Under the pieces are notes generated by a model. It worked only from the letters and a program-made list of their open reading frames with translations. It was not told the origin of the DNA and ran no database searches. 39,093 nucleotides of DNA from contig CALUNK010000006.1 of NCBI GenBank assembly GCA_944321985.1, positions 1 through 39,093 on the forward strand, written 5' to 3'. The stretch is from Candidatus Methanomethylophilaceae archaeon (lineage in GTDB: Archaea > Thermoplasmatota > Thermoplasmata > Methanomassiliicoccales > Methanomethylophilaceae). Positions 33,380 through 39,093 of this stretch are shown here, one piece after another (positions within the stretch are counted from its first letter, which is position 1; every line of letters starts with the position of its first letter). Position numbers and translations under genes: made by a program.

Positions 33380-33454
33380 TGGTCCCAACCGGATTTGAAC
33401 CGGTGACCTTCCGGTTATCAGCCGAACGCTCAAGCCAAACTAAGCTATGGGACC
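33380..33454 (-). tRNA. tRNA-Ile (GAU)
   Basis: A complete cloverleaf on the minus strand. The acceptor stem is GGTCCCA/TGGGACC with discriminator A. The D-arm is GCTT...GAGC, the anticodon stem TTCGG/CCGGA with loop CTGATAA (anticodon GAT), the variable region AGGTC, and the T-arm ACCGG-TTCAAAT-CCGGT. There is no intron and the 3' CCA is not encoded. It is 75 nt long. The flanking genes are ordinary core genes, and no att-like duplication of its 3' end is seen nearby. Confidence 0.95.
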
Positions 33455-33478
33455 AGCAAAACCCATGATAGACCGGTG

Positions 33479-33488
33479 AGATATAAAG
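33479..33488 (-). promoter_or_regulatory. TATA box of tRNA-Ile
   Basis: On the minus strand CTTTATATCT is centred about 30 nt before the mature tRNA 5' end at 33454. Confidence 0.45.
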
Positions 33489-33520
33489 ATTTGCATCGAC
33501 CCAGATTCTGTCAATCTCCG

Positions 33521-33529
33521 TGTTTTATC
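33521..33529 (+). promoter_or_regulatory. TATA box of the PH-like membrane protein gene
   Basis: TGTTTTATC is centred about 28 nt before ATG 33554, which supports that start over upstream in-frame codons. Confidence 0.45.
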
Positions 33530-33553
33530 TATGGCGACTGTGTTTGCCAGGAT

Positions 33554-34075
33554 ATGGAGCCTCTTTACAGGGAGACACGTCCGATACTGCCGAGGAACCT
33601 CGCCTATCTCGCGGCGGCGATCCTCATCGCAACCCTCGCCTTCATGGTGTTCTCACAGTACGTGCTGGACACACAGATGCCATCATGGACGATTCCAGCG
33701 TCCGCCGCGATCTTCGCGGTCATCATAGTCCTGCTCCTGATTCTGAGGCTAGACCTCGAGGTCTACGGAGACAGGGTGGAGATATCCTACATGTTCAGGA
33801 GGACCGTGATCAACGGCGGCGAGGTCATAGACGTCCGTCAGGGGGACCTGACCGAAATCAGGAACTACGGTAACTGGAACCTGAAGGGCGTCAAGCACAG
33901 GTCGTTCTCCCGTGTCGGAGACGACGAGGGCGTCGCCATGAAGCTCATGGGCAAGAGGGTCGTGGTCGTCTCCACGAGCGAGCCGGAGAAGGTCTCAGGA
34001 CTCATCCCAAGGGTGCCCGACGAGGGCCCCCTCGATGGGCATCAGCAGGACGATACCGAGCAGGGGGTCGAGTGA
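33554..34075 (+). CDS. Membrane protein with PH-like domain
   Basis: A 173-residue protein starting MEPLYRETRP. Two membrane helices follow (about residues 17-36 and 47-68, ending LLLILRLDLEVYGD). A cytoplasmic domain then reads VEISYMFRRTVINGGEVIDVRQGDLTEIRNYG, laid out like the bacterial PH-like domains in membrane proteins (two helices then a beta-rich module). The C-terminal tail is polar and Gln/Asp-rich. The open frame extends 26 codons upstream, but the TATA box fixes the start at 33554. It is followed after 1 nt by an RNA-binding protein gene. The function is unknown. Confidence 0.65.
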   Translation: MEPLYRETRPILPRNLAYLAAAILIATLAFMVFSQYVLDTQMPSWTIPASAAIFAVIIVLLLILRLDLEVYGDRVEISYMFRRTVINGGEVIDVRQGDLTEIRNYGNWNLKGVKHRSFSRVGDDEGVAMKLMGKRVVVVSTSEPEKVSGLIPRVPDEGPLDGHQQDDTEQGVE

Positions 34076-34076
34076 C

Positions 34077-34538
34077 ATGCCGGCGACCACGTTCCACTGG
34101 ATAAGGGTGCAGACGTTCTGCTACGCCACCGAGAGGAAGGAGCTTCTCGAGGAGGTCATGGAGGAGCTGCTTGGTGATGCCGAGTACTCGGAGGAGCCCA
34201 CCGATAGCGAGCACGGCAACACGATGACCATTCTGGAGGCCAGGCTGACCAAGCAGAGGCAGTTCAGGGACCTCTTCGATAGGCTCGGCCCCGACATAAG
34301 GTCGTGGATTGTTGATGACATCGGCAACCGCGTCGACGAGGACTGCATGTTCTACATGAGGCTCGATAAGCAGAAGGCTGTACTGGGATCCTACGAGGTC
34401 GCACATCACGGCGATGTCATAGCGATAACCGGCAAGGTGCAGTCGCACCCTGCCAGGAAGGAGGTTGCCGAGAGGATTCTCACGGAGTTCCTCTCGGGCA
34501 TGGGGGATCACTCCCCCTCTTCTGAGGGGTCCTCCTGA
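34077..34538 (+). CDS. COG1325-type predicted RNA-binding protein
   Basis: A 153-residue protein that begins ATTFHWIRVQTFCYATERKE and contains HGNTMTILEARLTKQRQFRDLF. This matches the archaeal COG1325 family, predicted to be linked to the exosome or RNA processing from gene neighbourhoods. It is cytoplasmic, with no zinc motif. The ATG at 34077 is only 1 nt after the preceding stop, so the two genes form an operon. The 3' end overlaps the convergent CBS-domain gene by 31 nt. The last 15 residues are Ser-rich and may lie outside the conserved domain. Confidence 0.78.
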   Translation: MPATTFHWIRVQTFCYATERKELLEEVMEELLGDAEYSEEPTDSEHGNTMTILEARLTKQRQFRDLFDRLGPDIRSWIVDDIGNRVDEDCMFYMRLDKQKAVLGSYEVAHHGDVIAITGKVQSHPARKEVAERILTEFLSGMGDHSPSSEGSS

Positions 34539-35797
34539 GAGAGGATCTCGAACTCGCACTCAGTCGCTCTGCGTCCTTTGACGCCAATCACCTTTATCCT
34601 TACCCTGCCCACGTCGACAGTGTCGCCTCTTAGCGGTGAACGGTCCAGCCTGTAGAACACGTACCCCGTCACGGAGTAGTCGTCATACTCCCCTGGGTCG
34701 AACTCCACTTCCAACTTCTCCATCACGTCGAATATGTTCGCGTCGCCCTTAACCTTGTACCTGTTCTCGCCGATGGGACTCACGTCCAGCTGGATGTCGT
34801 CGCTCTCGTCCCATATGTCCCCCACGAGCTCCTCCAGGATGTCCTCAAGGGTGACAATTCCCATCGTCCCGCCGTAGGAGTCCAGGACCACTGCCATATG
34901 CACCTTGGACTTCTGGAAGTCGCTGAGGATGTCGGCTATGCTCATGGTCTCCGGGACGTATTTCATAGGCTTCATTATGCTCCTGATCGTGAACGGCTCT
35001 GTGTCGAACAGGGCGGAGAAGAAGTCCTTCGAGTAGACGACGCCGATGATGTTGTCGATGCTTTCGTCGTAGACTGGGATCCTGGAGTAACCGGTCGAGT
35101 TGAACTTGGTGCGGAGTTCGTCGTTGGTGGCGCTCGCATCGATACCGACGATGTCGACTCTGGGGACGAAGACCTCGCCGACCTGGGTGTCGTCGAACCT
35201 GATGGCTGATTTGATTAGCCTGCTCTCGTTCTCTTCCAGTACCCCGTCCTCCTCGATGTCGTCGATCATGACCTCTAGTTCGTCCTCGGTCATGGTGGCC
35301 TCCTGGCCTCCGACCTTGTTGCCGATGGCGTTGGTGAACTTTGTGAACAGCCAGGATACGGGCGTGAAGACCTTCTCGATGCCTCCAACGACCATGCAGA
35401 GCTTCATGGCGTACTTCTCGGGGTTCCTCTTGGCGAGGGTCTTAGGTGTGATCTCACCGCAGATCAGGACGATGACAGTCATGACGACGGTGGAGATCAG
35501 CGAGATCGTTCCGTCCGAGCTTATGACGCCTATCAGAAGCAGTGTGATCACTGTGGTGGCGAGAGAACTCGCTCCTATGTTGACAAGGTTGTTGCCGATG
35601 AGGATGGTGGTCAGGAACTTGTCGTAGTCCTCGAGGATCCTGAGGGTCTTCTCGGCCTTCTTGTCCCCGTCCTTCGCCATCTTCTTGAGCCTCACCTGGT
35701 TGGCGCTGGTGAAAGCAGTCTCGGACATAGAGAAGAACGCGGAGCATACGATGAGTAGTGCGATAATGACAATGTATACGATCGTTATCGGTTCCAT
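34508..35797 (-). CDS. CNNM/CorC-type transporter (DUF21 plus CBS pair plus CorC_HlyC)
   Basis: A 429-residue protein. The DUF21 membrane domain has four hydrophobic segments (about residues 4-130) with the conserved FSMSETAFTSANQVRLKKMA, LIGNNLVNIGAS and GEITPKTLAKRNPE. Then come two CBS domains (MKPM...YSRIPVYDESIDNIIGVVYSK, and AVVLDSYGGTMGIVTLEDI). A C-terminal CorC_HlyC domain ends with VKVIGVKG-like strands. Family members move or regulate Mg2+ or Co2+, with CBS domains binding ATP. The length is normal. The gene is divergent from the PC4-like gene and convergent with the COG1325 gene. The ATG at 35797 begins right at the first membrane helix. Confidence 0.88.
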   Translation of the reverse strand: MEPITIVYIVIIALLIVCSAFFSMSETAFTSANQVRLKKMAKDGDKKAEKTLRILEDYDKFLTTILIGNNLVNIGASSLATTVITLLLIGVISSDGTISLISTVVMTVIVLICGEITPKTLAKRNPEKYAMKLCMVVGGIEKVFTPVSWLFTKFTNAIGNKVGGQEATMTEDELEVMIDDIEEDGVLEENESRLIKSAIRFDDTQVGEVFVPRVDIVGIDASATNDELRTKFNSTGYSRIPVYDESIDNIIGVVYSKDFFSALFDTEPFTIRSIMKPMKYVPETMSIADILSDFQKSKVHMAVVLDSYGGTMGIVTLEDILEELVGDIWDESDDIQLDVSPIGENRYKVKGDANIFDVMEKLEVEFDPGEYDDYSVTGYVFYRLDRSPLRGDTVDVGRVRIKVIGVKGRRATECEFEILSQEDPSEEGE

Positions 35798-35941
35798 GGG
35801 CTCATACGCCCCTCGGTTTCAATGATTGTCGTGACAATTCCATCAATCCGTGAATTGATATTCATCGCGCTAAGGATATAACCGTTGCTGTCACGTTCGC
35901 ACGTCGGCGGAAGCAAGTCTCTTATTATGAAAAAATAAAGC

Positions 35942-35950
35942 TTTAAAATA
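35942..35950 (+). promoter_or_regulatory. TATA box of the PC4-like operon
   Basis: TTTAAAATA lies about 35 nt before ATG 35981, implying a short leader of about 9 nt. The surrounding 35875-35960 is AT-rich and serves both divergent genes. Confidence 0.4.
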
Positions 35951-35980
35951 AAGGCGTGCATTCGCCCGAAAGGGAAAACG

Positions 35981-36202
35981 ATGGTCGAAATCAAATACGA
36001 AATCGTGGAGAAGATCGCTGTCCTCTCCGAATCATCCAAAGGCTGGACCAAAGAGCTCAACCTCATCAGCTGGAACGACAGAGACCCCAAGTACGACATC
36101 AGGGAGTGGTCGCCCGACCACATCAAGATGGGGAAGGGCATTACCCTCTCCGACGAGGAGGTCAGGTTCCTCAAGCAGGCCCTGGACTCCAGGGACATCT
36201 GA
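35981..36202 (+). CDS. YdbC/PC4-like ssDNA-binding protein
   Basis: A 73-residue protein with KGWTKELNLISWNDRDPKYD, then IREWSPDHIKMGKGITLSDEE. This is the signature of the YdbC/PC4 (transcriptional coactivator p15) family, which forms dimers that bind single-stranded DNA and RNA. A role in transcription or replication is likely. The whole protein is the domain. It is followed after 23 nt by a HEAT-repeat gene in the same direction, probably co-transcribed. Confidence 0.85.
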   Translation: MVEIKYEIVEKIAVLSESSKGWTKELNLISWNDRDPKYDIREWSPDHIKMGKGITLSDEEVRFLKQALDSRDI

Positions 36203-36225
36203 AATCATCTTCCAAGGGGCGCCCG

Positions 36226-37131
36226 ATGTCCGTAACCAAGGTGGAGTACCTGGAGCGCTTCATCGAAGCGGTGGACAGGGTCATCGCGGGCCGCCCCGGC
36301 TCCATATCCGAGGACCGCTGGCTTGTGAATTATTACGATGCGGAGAAGCTCCCCATCGTCAGCGGCTACCTCGACTGCGACGACGAGCGCGTGAGGGCGG
36401 AGACCGTCCTCCTCCTGGCGGACGTCCACGAGAGGGCGGTGCTGGAGAAGGTCGAGGACATGAGGCAGAGGGATTCCGAGAGGGTCCGTCTCGCCTGCAT
36501 CGGCTACCTGAGCACCATACAGGGGGACGACGAGCTCATCCCCCAGCTCTTCGATGTGATGGACCACGCCTCGGGCAACGAGTTCATGAAAGCCGCCAGC
36601 AGGATGGCCTCGGTCGCCAGGGAGGAGGATATCCCCCATCTGCGCAGGATCTATGGGCAGGTCGGCGGCGAGATGAGGTCTGCCGTGAAGGTGGCGCTCG
36701 ACCGCGTCATCACCAGGAACCCGTCCCTTCAGAAAAAGAGGGATCTGATCCTCTCCGTTCCGGTGTATCCGAACGAGGGCGAGTTCGAGAAGTTCCTGGA
36801 TTCCAGCATCGAGTACCTGGATGTCAGGTACAGGAACAACGTCCTCCCTCTGGAGAGGGTGAAGCTCGCCACGTACAACAACGTGGCACGCGCTCTCGCC
36901 AAGATGCGCACCCGCCTCTACAACGAGTCCGACAACCTCCAGTTCTACGGCCCGGACAAGACCGACCGCTCCAGGGAGCTCAACTCCCTGATCGCATGGG
37001 CGAACGCAGACCTCGCGAAGAAGGAGGTCGTCGGTTCCGAGAGGAGCCGCTCCCACGTGTGTCCCAGGTGCGGAGAGATGATGGTCTGCTACAAGGGCAT
37101 GTGGATCTGCCCCGACTGCGGGACGCTCTGA
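36226..37131 (+). CDS. HEAT-repeat-like protein with C-terminal zinc ribbon
   Basis: A 301-residue protein. Residues about 1-170 are pairs of helices (DERVRAETVLLLADVHERAV, SERVRLACIGYLSTIQGDDE, NEFMKAASRMASVAREEDI) in HEAT-like spacing. After a linker with another helical region, it ends in a zinc ribbon, CPRCGEMMVCYKGMWICPDC. HEAT arrays bind proteins or nucleic acids, and the ribbon suggests nucleic-acid work beside a PC4-like protein. I cannot name the specific function. The ATG at 36226 is chosen over the longer frame, which shadows the PC4 gene. The usual TGA stop is at 37129-37131. Confidence 0.75.
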   Translation: MSVTKVEYLERFIEAVDRVIAGRPGSISEDRWLVNYYDAEKLPIVSGYLDCDDERVRAETVLLLADVHERAVLEKVEDMRQRDSERVRLACIGYLSTIQGDDELIPQLFDVMDHASGNEFMKAASRMASVAREEDIPHLRRIYGQVGGEMRSAVKVALDRVITRNPSLQKKRDLILSVPVYPNEGEFEKFLDSSIEYLDVRYRNNVLPLERVKLATYNNVARALAKMRTRLYNESDNLQFYGPDKTDRSRELNSLIAWANADLAKKEVVGSERSRSHVCPRCGEMMVCYKGMWICPDCGTL

Positions 37132-37167
37132 CTTCCCAGTCGGACGATCGGTCGGCCGCGAACAAGT

Positions 37168-37176
37168 AAATTATAT
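37168..37176 (+). promoter_or_regulatory. TATA box of the CxxC protein gene
   Basis: AAATTATAT would start transcription near 37200 and leave a leader of about 70 nt. GAGGAG at 37258-37263 before ATG 37269 is a good ribosome site. The longer leader is unusual in this window and could hold regulation. Confidence 0.4.
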
Positions 37177-37268
37177 CCGTGCCGAGATTCACCCCCAAAG
37201 GCGTTCTGGTAACCTCCGGCCATCGGCGCGGAGCATTATTGGGGTACCTTCCACCAAGAGGAGATAAA

Positions 37269-37457
37269 ATGGCATACGGAGGCTACAGGGACAGAGGATA
37301 CGACAGGGACAAACCCAGGGAGTTCTTCAAGGCGGTCTGCTCGGACTGCGGAGCAGAGTGCGAGGTCCCCTTCAAGCCAACCCAGGGAAGGCCCGTCTAC
37401 TGCAGGGACTGCTTCAAGAAGCACAAGCCCGAAGAGAGGGACAGGAGCAGGTTCTGA
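37269..37457 (+). CDS. CxxC-x17-CxxC domain protein
   Basis: A 62-residue protein with an Arg/Gly/Tyr-rich N-terminus (MAYGGYRDRGYDRDKPREFF). A zinc-binding module follows, CSDC-x17-CRDC, which is exactly the spacing of the named CxxC-x17-CxxC family. The basic tail (KKHKPEERDRSRF) suggests RNA or DNA binding. It is common in methanogens, often in high amounts, with no proven function. The start is set by the GAGGAG site. A hairpin follows at 37468. Confidence 0.8.
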   Translation: MAYGGYRDRGYDRDKPREFFKAVCSDCGAECEVPFKPTQGRPVYCRDCFKKHKPEERDRSRF

Positions 37458-37467
37458 CACCAATCAT

Positions 37468-37483
37468 GCGGGCTAACGCCCGC
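37468..37483. terminator. GC-rich hairpin between convergent genes
   Basis: GCGGGC-TAAC-GCCCGC (6-bp stem, 4-nt loop) lies 10 nt after the CxxC gene stop and is followed by an A-rich run. It may serve convergent genes on both strands. Confidence 0.45.
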
Positions 37484-37528
37484 AATCAAACAACAAAACA
37501 AAAAACGAATCGGTTTCTAAGCGGTTTT

Positions 37529-37756
37529 TCAGTCCTCCTTGGGAGGCTTCGTCCTGTCCAGCCAGTGGCTCATGTCGTAGGCAGAGAACAGGCGGGTTAT
37601 GGACAGTGATATCACGGCCACGACCATGCCGGCTATGAGCATGACCACGCCGCCCGCCGCACTCCACAGCATGTAGACGGCGATGCCGAGAGCCATCACC
37701 ACGGCTCCGACAAAGAACAGGATACGGCTGATCTGCCTGAACCTGACGATTTCCAT
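37529..37756 (-). CDS. Small two-helix membrane protein
   Basis: A 75-residue protein with a short basic N-terminus. Two hydrophobic helices follow (about residues 10-33, ILFFVGAVVMALGIAVYMLW, and 35-55, AGGVVMLIAGMVVAVISLS), then a polar, charged tail (HWLDRTKPPKED). It is an inner membrane hairpin. Its ATG shares a base with the stop of the preceding flavin-binding-like gene (TGATG), so the two are coupled. The function is unknown. Confidence 0.65.
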   Translation of the reverse strand: MEIVRFRQISRILFFVGAVVMALGIAVYMLWSAAGGVVMLIAGMVVAVISLSITRLFSAYDMSHWLDRTKPPKED

Positions 37757-38154
37757 CAGATCACTCTGTCGCCGGAAGTGTCTGAAGCGCTCTCGTCCCA
37801 GACCTCCAGTGCTTCGAATTCCCAGATGGCGACCGTCGTCATGTTCATGCGTTCCAAGAACCTGTACATCTTGTCGAACTCAGGGCCGGACGTCTCCCTG
37901 GAGATCACGGCGGCCTTGATGGAGTACGCGGAGTTGCCCTTCCAGACCAAGAACTCAACCTCAGGGTTAACCTCAAGGTTCTTGACGGTCCTGTACATGT
38001 AGGCCTCGCCAACGACTATTCTGCCGCTCTCAGTGACGTCGAGGCTACCGCACACCATCATATGGGGTTTACCATCCGCGGAGACGGTCGCCAGAACCTT
38101 GTTGGTGTCGGGATGCTTAATCATCCTGACAATCGGCTCGGTCAGTTGAACCAA
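37756..38154 (-). CDS. Pyridoxamine 5'-phosphate oxidase-like split-barrel protein
   Basis: A 132-residue protein of the PNPOx-like split-barrel fold, which binds FMN or F420. NKVLATVSADGKPHMMVCGSL forms the first hairpin. It continues with GRIVVGEAYMYRTVKNLEVNPEVEFLVW, the usual barrel and flavin-contacting region. The family contains small reductases and flavin carriers; the substrate is unknown. It lies between two small membrane-protein genes in one direction, with GAGGTGG before its ATG at 38154. It is soluble and of normal length. Confidence 0.78.
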   Translation of the reverse strand: MVQLTEPIVRMIKHPDTNKVLATVSADGKPHMMVCGSLDVTESGRIVVGEAYMYRTVKNLEVNPEVEFLVWKGNSAYSIKAAVISRETSGPEFDKMYRFLERMNMTTVAIWEFEALEVWDESASDTSGDRVI

Positions 38155-38163
38155 CTGCCCACC

Positions 38164-38265
38164 TCACTCGGAGTCGGTCTTCTTCATGTTGCAGAGGCCG
38201 AGCACTATGAAGTAGATGGCGCCGACGGCCATGACCACGAGGTAGTCTGCGATTTCGAATGTCAT
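38164..38265 (-). CDS. 33-residue single-helix membrane peptide
   Basis: ATG at 38265 to TGA at 38164-38166, 9 nt before the PNPOx-like start. MTFEIADYLVVMAVGAIYFI then VLGLCNMKK form one membrane helix followed by a basic-acidic tail. The position and spacing, and the stop used as ribosome-site surroundings (GAGTGAGGTGG), suggest it is a real gene in the operon. It may be a small subunit or accessory protein of a membrane complex. No family is assigned with confidence. Confidence 0.5.
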   Translation of the reverse strand: MTFEIADYLVVMAVGAIYFIVLGLCNMKKTDSE

Positions 38266-38291
38266 GCGGCGTGAATCCTCTCTTCATTTAA

Positions 38292-38672
38292 TTAAGGTTG
38301 CGCCGGCTTGACCATGGGGCACACGGGGCAGAGGTGCTGGACCACGAGCTCGAGCTTGCCGTTCTTGTAGTAGGGAATCGCCGAGCAGTCGCACTGGATC
38401 TCCGATCCGGGTATGATCCTGCGCTTGATGCTGTTGACGCGGCTGCCGACGTTGGACGCGTTCACAACGCAGTCGGAGCATGACGTGGTGTTACCGAAGA
38501 GCTCGTAGCACTTCATCCCGATGACCTCGTCGACGCTCATGCCGAAGGCCTTCTCGCCGGCCCTGTTCATCCAGATGACCGTGTGCGCAGAGTCGTGAAG
38601 GATGATGATGTCGTCGATGGCATCCAGAATCATGTTCATGATAGTCTCAGTGTAGATCTCCGACTGTTCCAT
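38292..38672 (-). CDS. Single PAS-domain protein with cysteine motifs
   Basis: A 126-residue protein that is one PAS domain. DAIDDIIILHDSAHTVIWMN and AGEKAFGMSVDEVIGMKCYEL match the PAS core (helix-strand and the GxxxxEVIGK-like turn). It has no kinase or output domain. It contains eight cysteines, including CSDC, CDC and CPVC, a pattern suited to binding a metal or Fe-S cluster or to redox sensing. It may sense redox state or a ligand and pass it to a partner. It is first in its strand's row of small genes, with a TATA box at 38707-38715. TAA stop. Confidence 0.78.
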   Translation of the reverse strand: MEQSEIYTETIMNMILDAIDDIIILHDSAHTVIWMNRAGEKAFGMSVDEVIGMKCYELFGNTTSCSDCVVNASNVGSRVNSIKRRIIPGSEIQCDCSAIPYYKNGKLELVVQHLCPVCPMVKPAQP

Positions 38673-38706
38673 GTTATACCCCAGTACTGTAATCTGTTCT
38701 CATTCG

Positions 38707-38715
38707 CTATAAAGG
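38707..38715 (-). promoter_or_regulatory. TATA box of the PAS gene
   Basis: On the minus strand CTTTATAGC is about 39 nt from ATG 38672, giving a short leader of roughly 13 nt. Confidence 0.45.
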
Positions 38716-38873
38716 CGTGCCGGGACGGGCCCGGTTTATAGTCTCGTTTATCCTCCAAGTCGGTCGTCCGTTGTGCAGAATGCCGCAATGTCACTACGAT
38801 ATTCGTAGAAAAACTAATGAAATTCTGAAGAAATTGCCGAATTTGAATCAACTATCGAATCCGGCGTATCCAT

Positions 38874-38883
38874 ATTTTTATAT
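38874..38883 (+). promoter_or_regulatory. TATA box of the flavoprotein gene
   Basis: ATTTTTATAT lies about 28 nt before ATG 38907, fitting a leaderless transcript. Confidence 0.5.
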
Positions 38884-38906
38884 TATAACATGATTTCGTG
38901 GCTCCA

Positions 38907-39093
38907 ATGTGCTATGACGTGGTAATAGTTGGAGCAGGTTGCGCGGGTCTCACCGCCGGAATCTACGCTAGGTCAAAGATGATGAAGACCCTGATCATCG
39001 ATTCCGCTCGCGTCGGAGGGCAGCTCGTGAGCTTGTACCCCGAGAAGGGAATCCACAACTACCCCGGTTTCGAGACGATCCAGGCCAGGAAGC
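38907..39093 (+). CDS. Thioredoxin-reductase-like FAD/NAD(P) oxidoreductase (partial)
   Basis: Only the first 62 residues are in the window. MCYDVVIVGAGCAGLTAGIY carries the GxGxxG dinucleotide motif. GGQLVSLYPEKGIHNYPGF follows, where GGQL...YPG is typical of thioredoxin reductases and ferredoxin-NADP reductases of the TrxR type. FAD binding is clear. Which electron partner it serves cannot be seen without the rest, including any CxxC redox pair. The start fits the TATA box at 38874. Confidence 0.85.
   Translation, partial: MCYDVVIVGAGCAGLTAGIYARSKMMKTLIIDSARVGGQLVSLYPEKGIHNYPGFETIQARK

Noticed and set aside
33380-33454. tRNA-Ile as the integration site of the island
   Set aside because: It lies about 3 kb beyond the last defence gene with intact core genes between, and no copy of its 3' end is seen at the island borders.
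1-39093. CRISPR arrays, insertion sequences and integrases
   Set aside because: No regularly spaced repeats, transposase or recombinase motifs, or terminal inverted repeats were found on either strand.

Overview
This window looks like a chromosomal segment of a methanogenic Thermoplasmata archaeon, most likely Methanomassiliicoccales. The organism is an inference from several features. There is an archaeal lipid saturation pair (ferredoxin plus geranylgeranyl reductase), an archaeal mevalonate kinase, an HdrCB-like Fe-S protein with two CCG motifs, a COG1325 RNA-binding protein and a CxxC-x17-CxxC protein. Arg codons are mostly AGG and the core genes are GC-rich. Many genes have a TATA box about 25-28 nt before the ATG, as in leaderless archaeal transcripts. 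No pyl genes, methyltransferases or rRNAs lie in the window to confirm this.

Layout. 1-8965 is core: ferredoxin/GGR, a zinc-ribbon membrane protein, a minus-strand operon (aminotransferase, unknown, mevalonate kinase, HdrCB-like protein), small and secreted unknowns, and a DUF1846 protein. 9000-30300 is a mosaic defence island. It holds: a frameshifted gene pair (9197-11019); a Gabija-like gajA/gajB pair (11393-14849); small and broken genes (14895-15885); a UvrD/helicase-IV-like protein with a nuclease-like insert (15867-18149); a Sau3AI-type restriction enzyme with a C5 methyltransferase and Vsr endonuclease (19034-22199); an AIPR protein (22174-23973); and a tightly coupled operon of a TerB_N protein, a BrxD/DUF2791-type ATPase and an Lhr/BrxHI-like helicase (24558-30276). 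From 30441 the core resumes: a BASS-family transporter, a GNAT, an FNT channel, tRNA-Ile(GAU), a CNNM/CorC-type transporter, a PC4-like protein, HEAT and zinc-ribbon proteins, an FMN-binding-like protein, a PAS protein and a partial thioredoxin-reductase-like flavoprotein.

The main observation is about the genetic code. By my count no confidently called complete gene here ends in TAG (about 29 end in TGA and 8 in TAA). In-frame TAG codons do interrupt otherwise intact defence genes. gajA has a single TAG at 13311-13313. Reading through it adds 56 residues, brings the protein to about 569 residues (GajA-like length), and creates the usual gajA/gajB overlap. The TerB_N gene has a single TAG at 30052-30054 in the middle of its TerB_N motif. 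Two broken gene regions also carry TAG as nearly the only nonsense codon. The simplest reading is that TAG is decoded as sense, probably pyrrolysine, and that these defence proteins depend on it.

Three accessory segments (9197-11019, 15195-15885, 18293-18522) show frameshifts that are mostly of the same sign, as if single bases had been lost from short homopolymers. They could be decaying genes or local sequence errors; raw reads would settle which.
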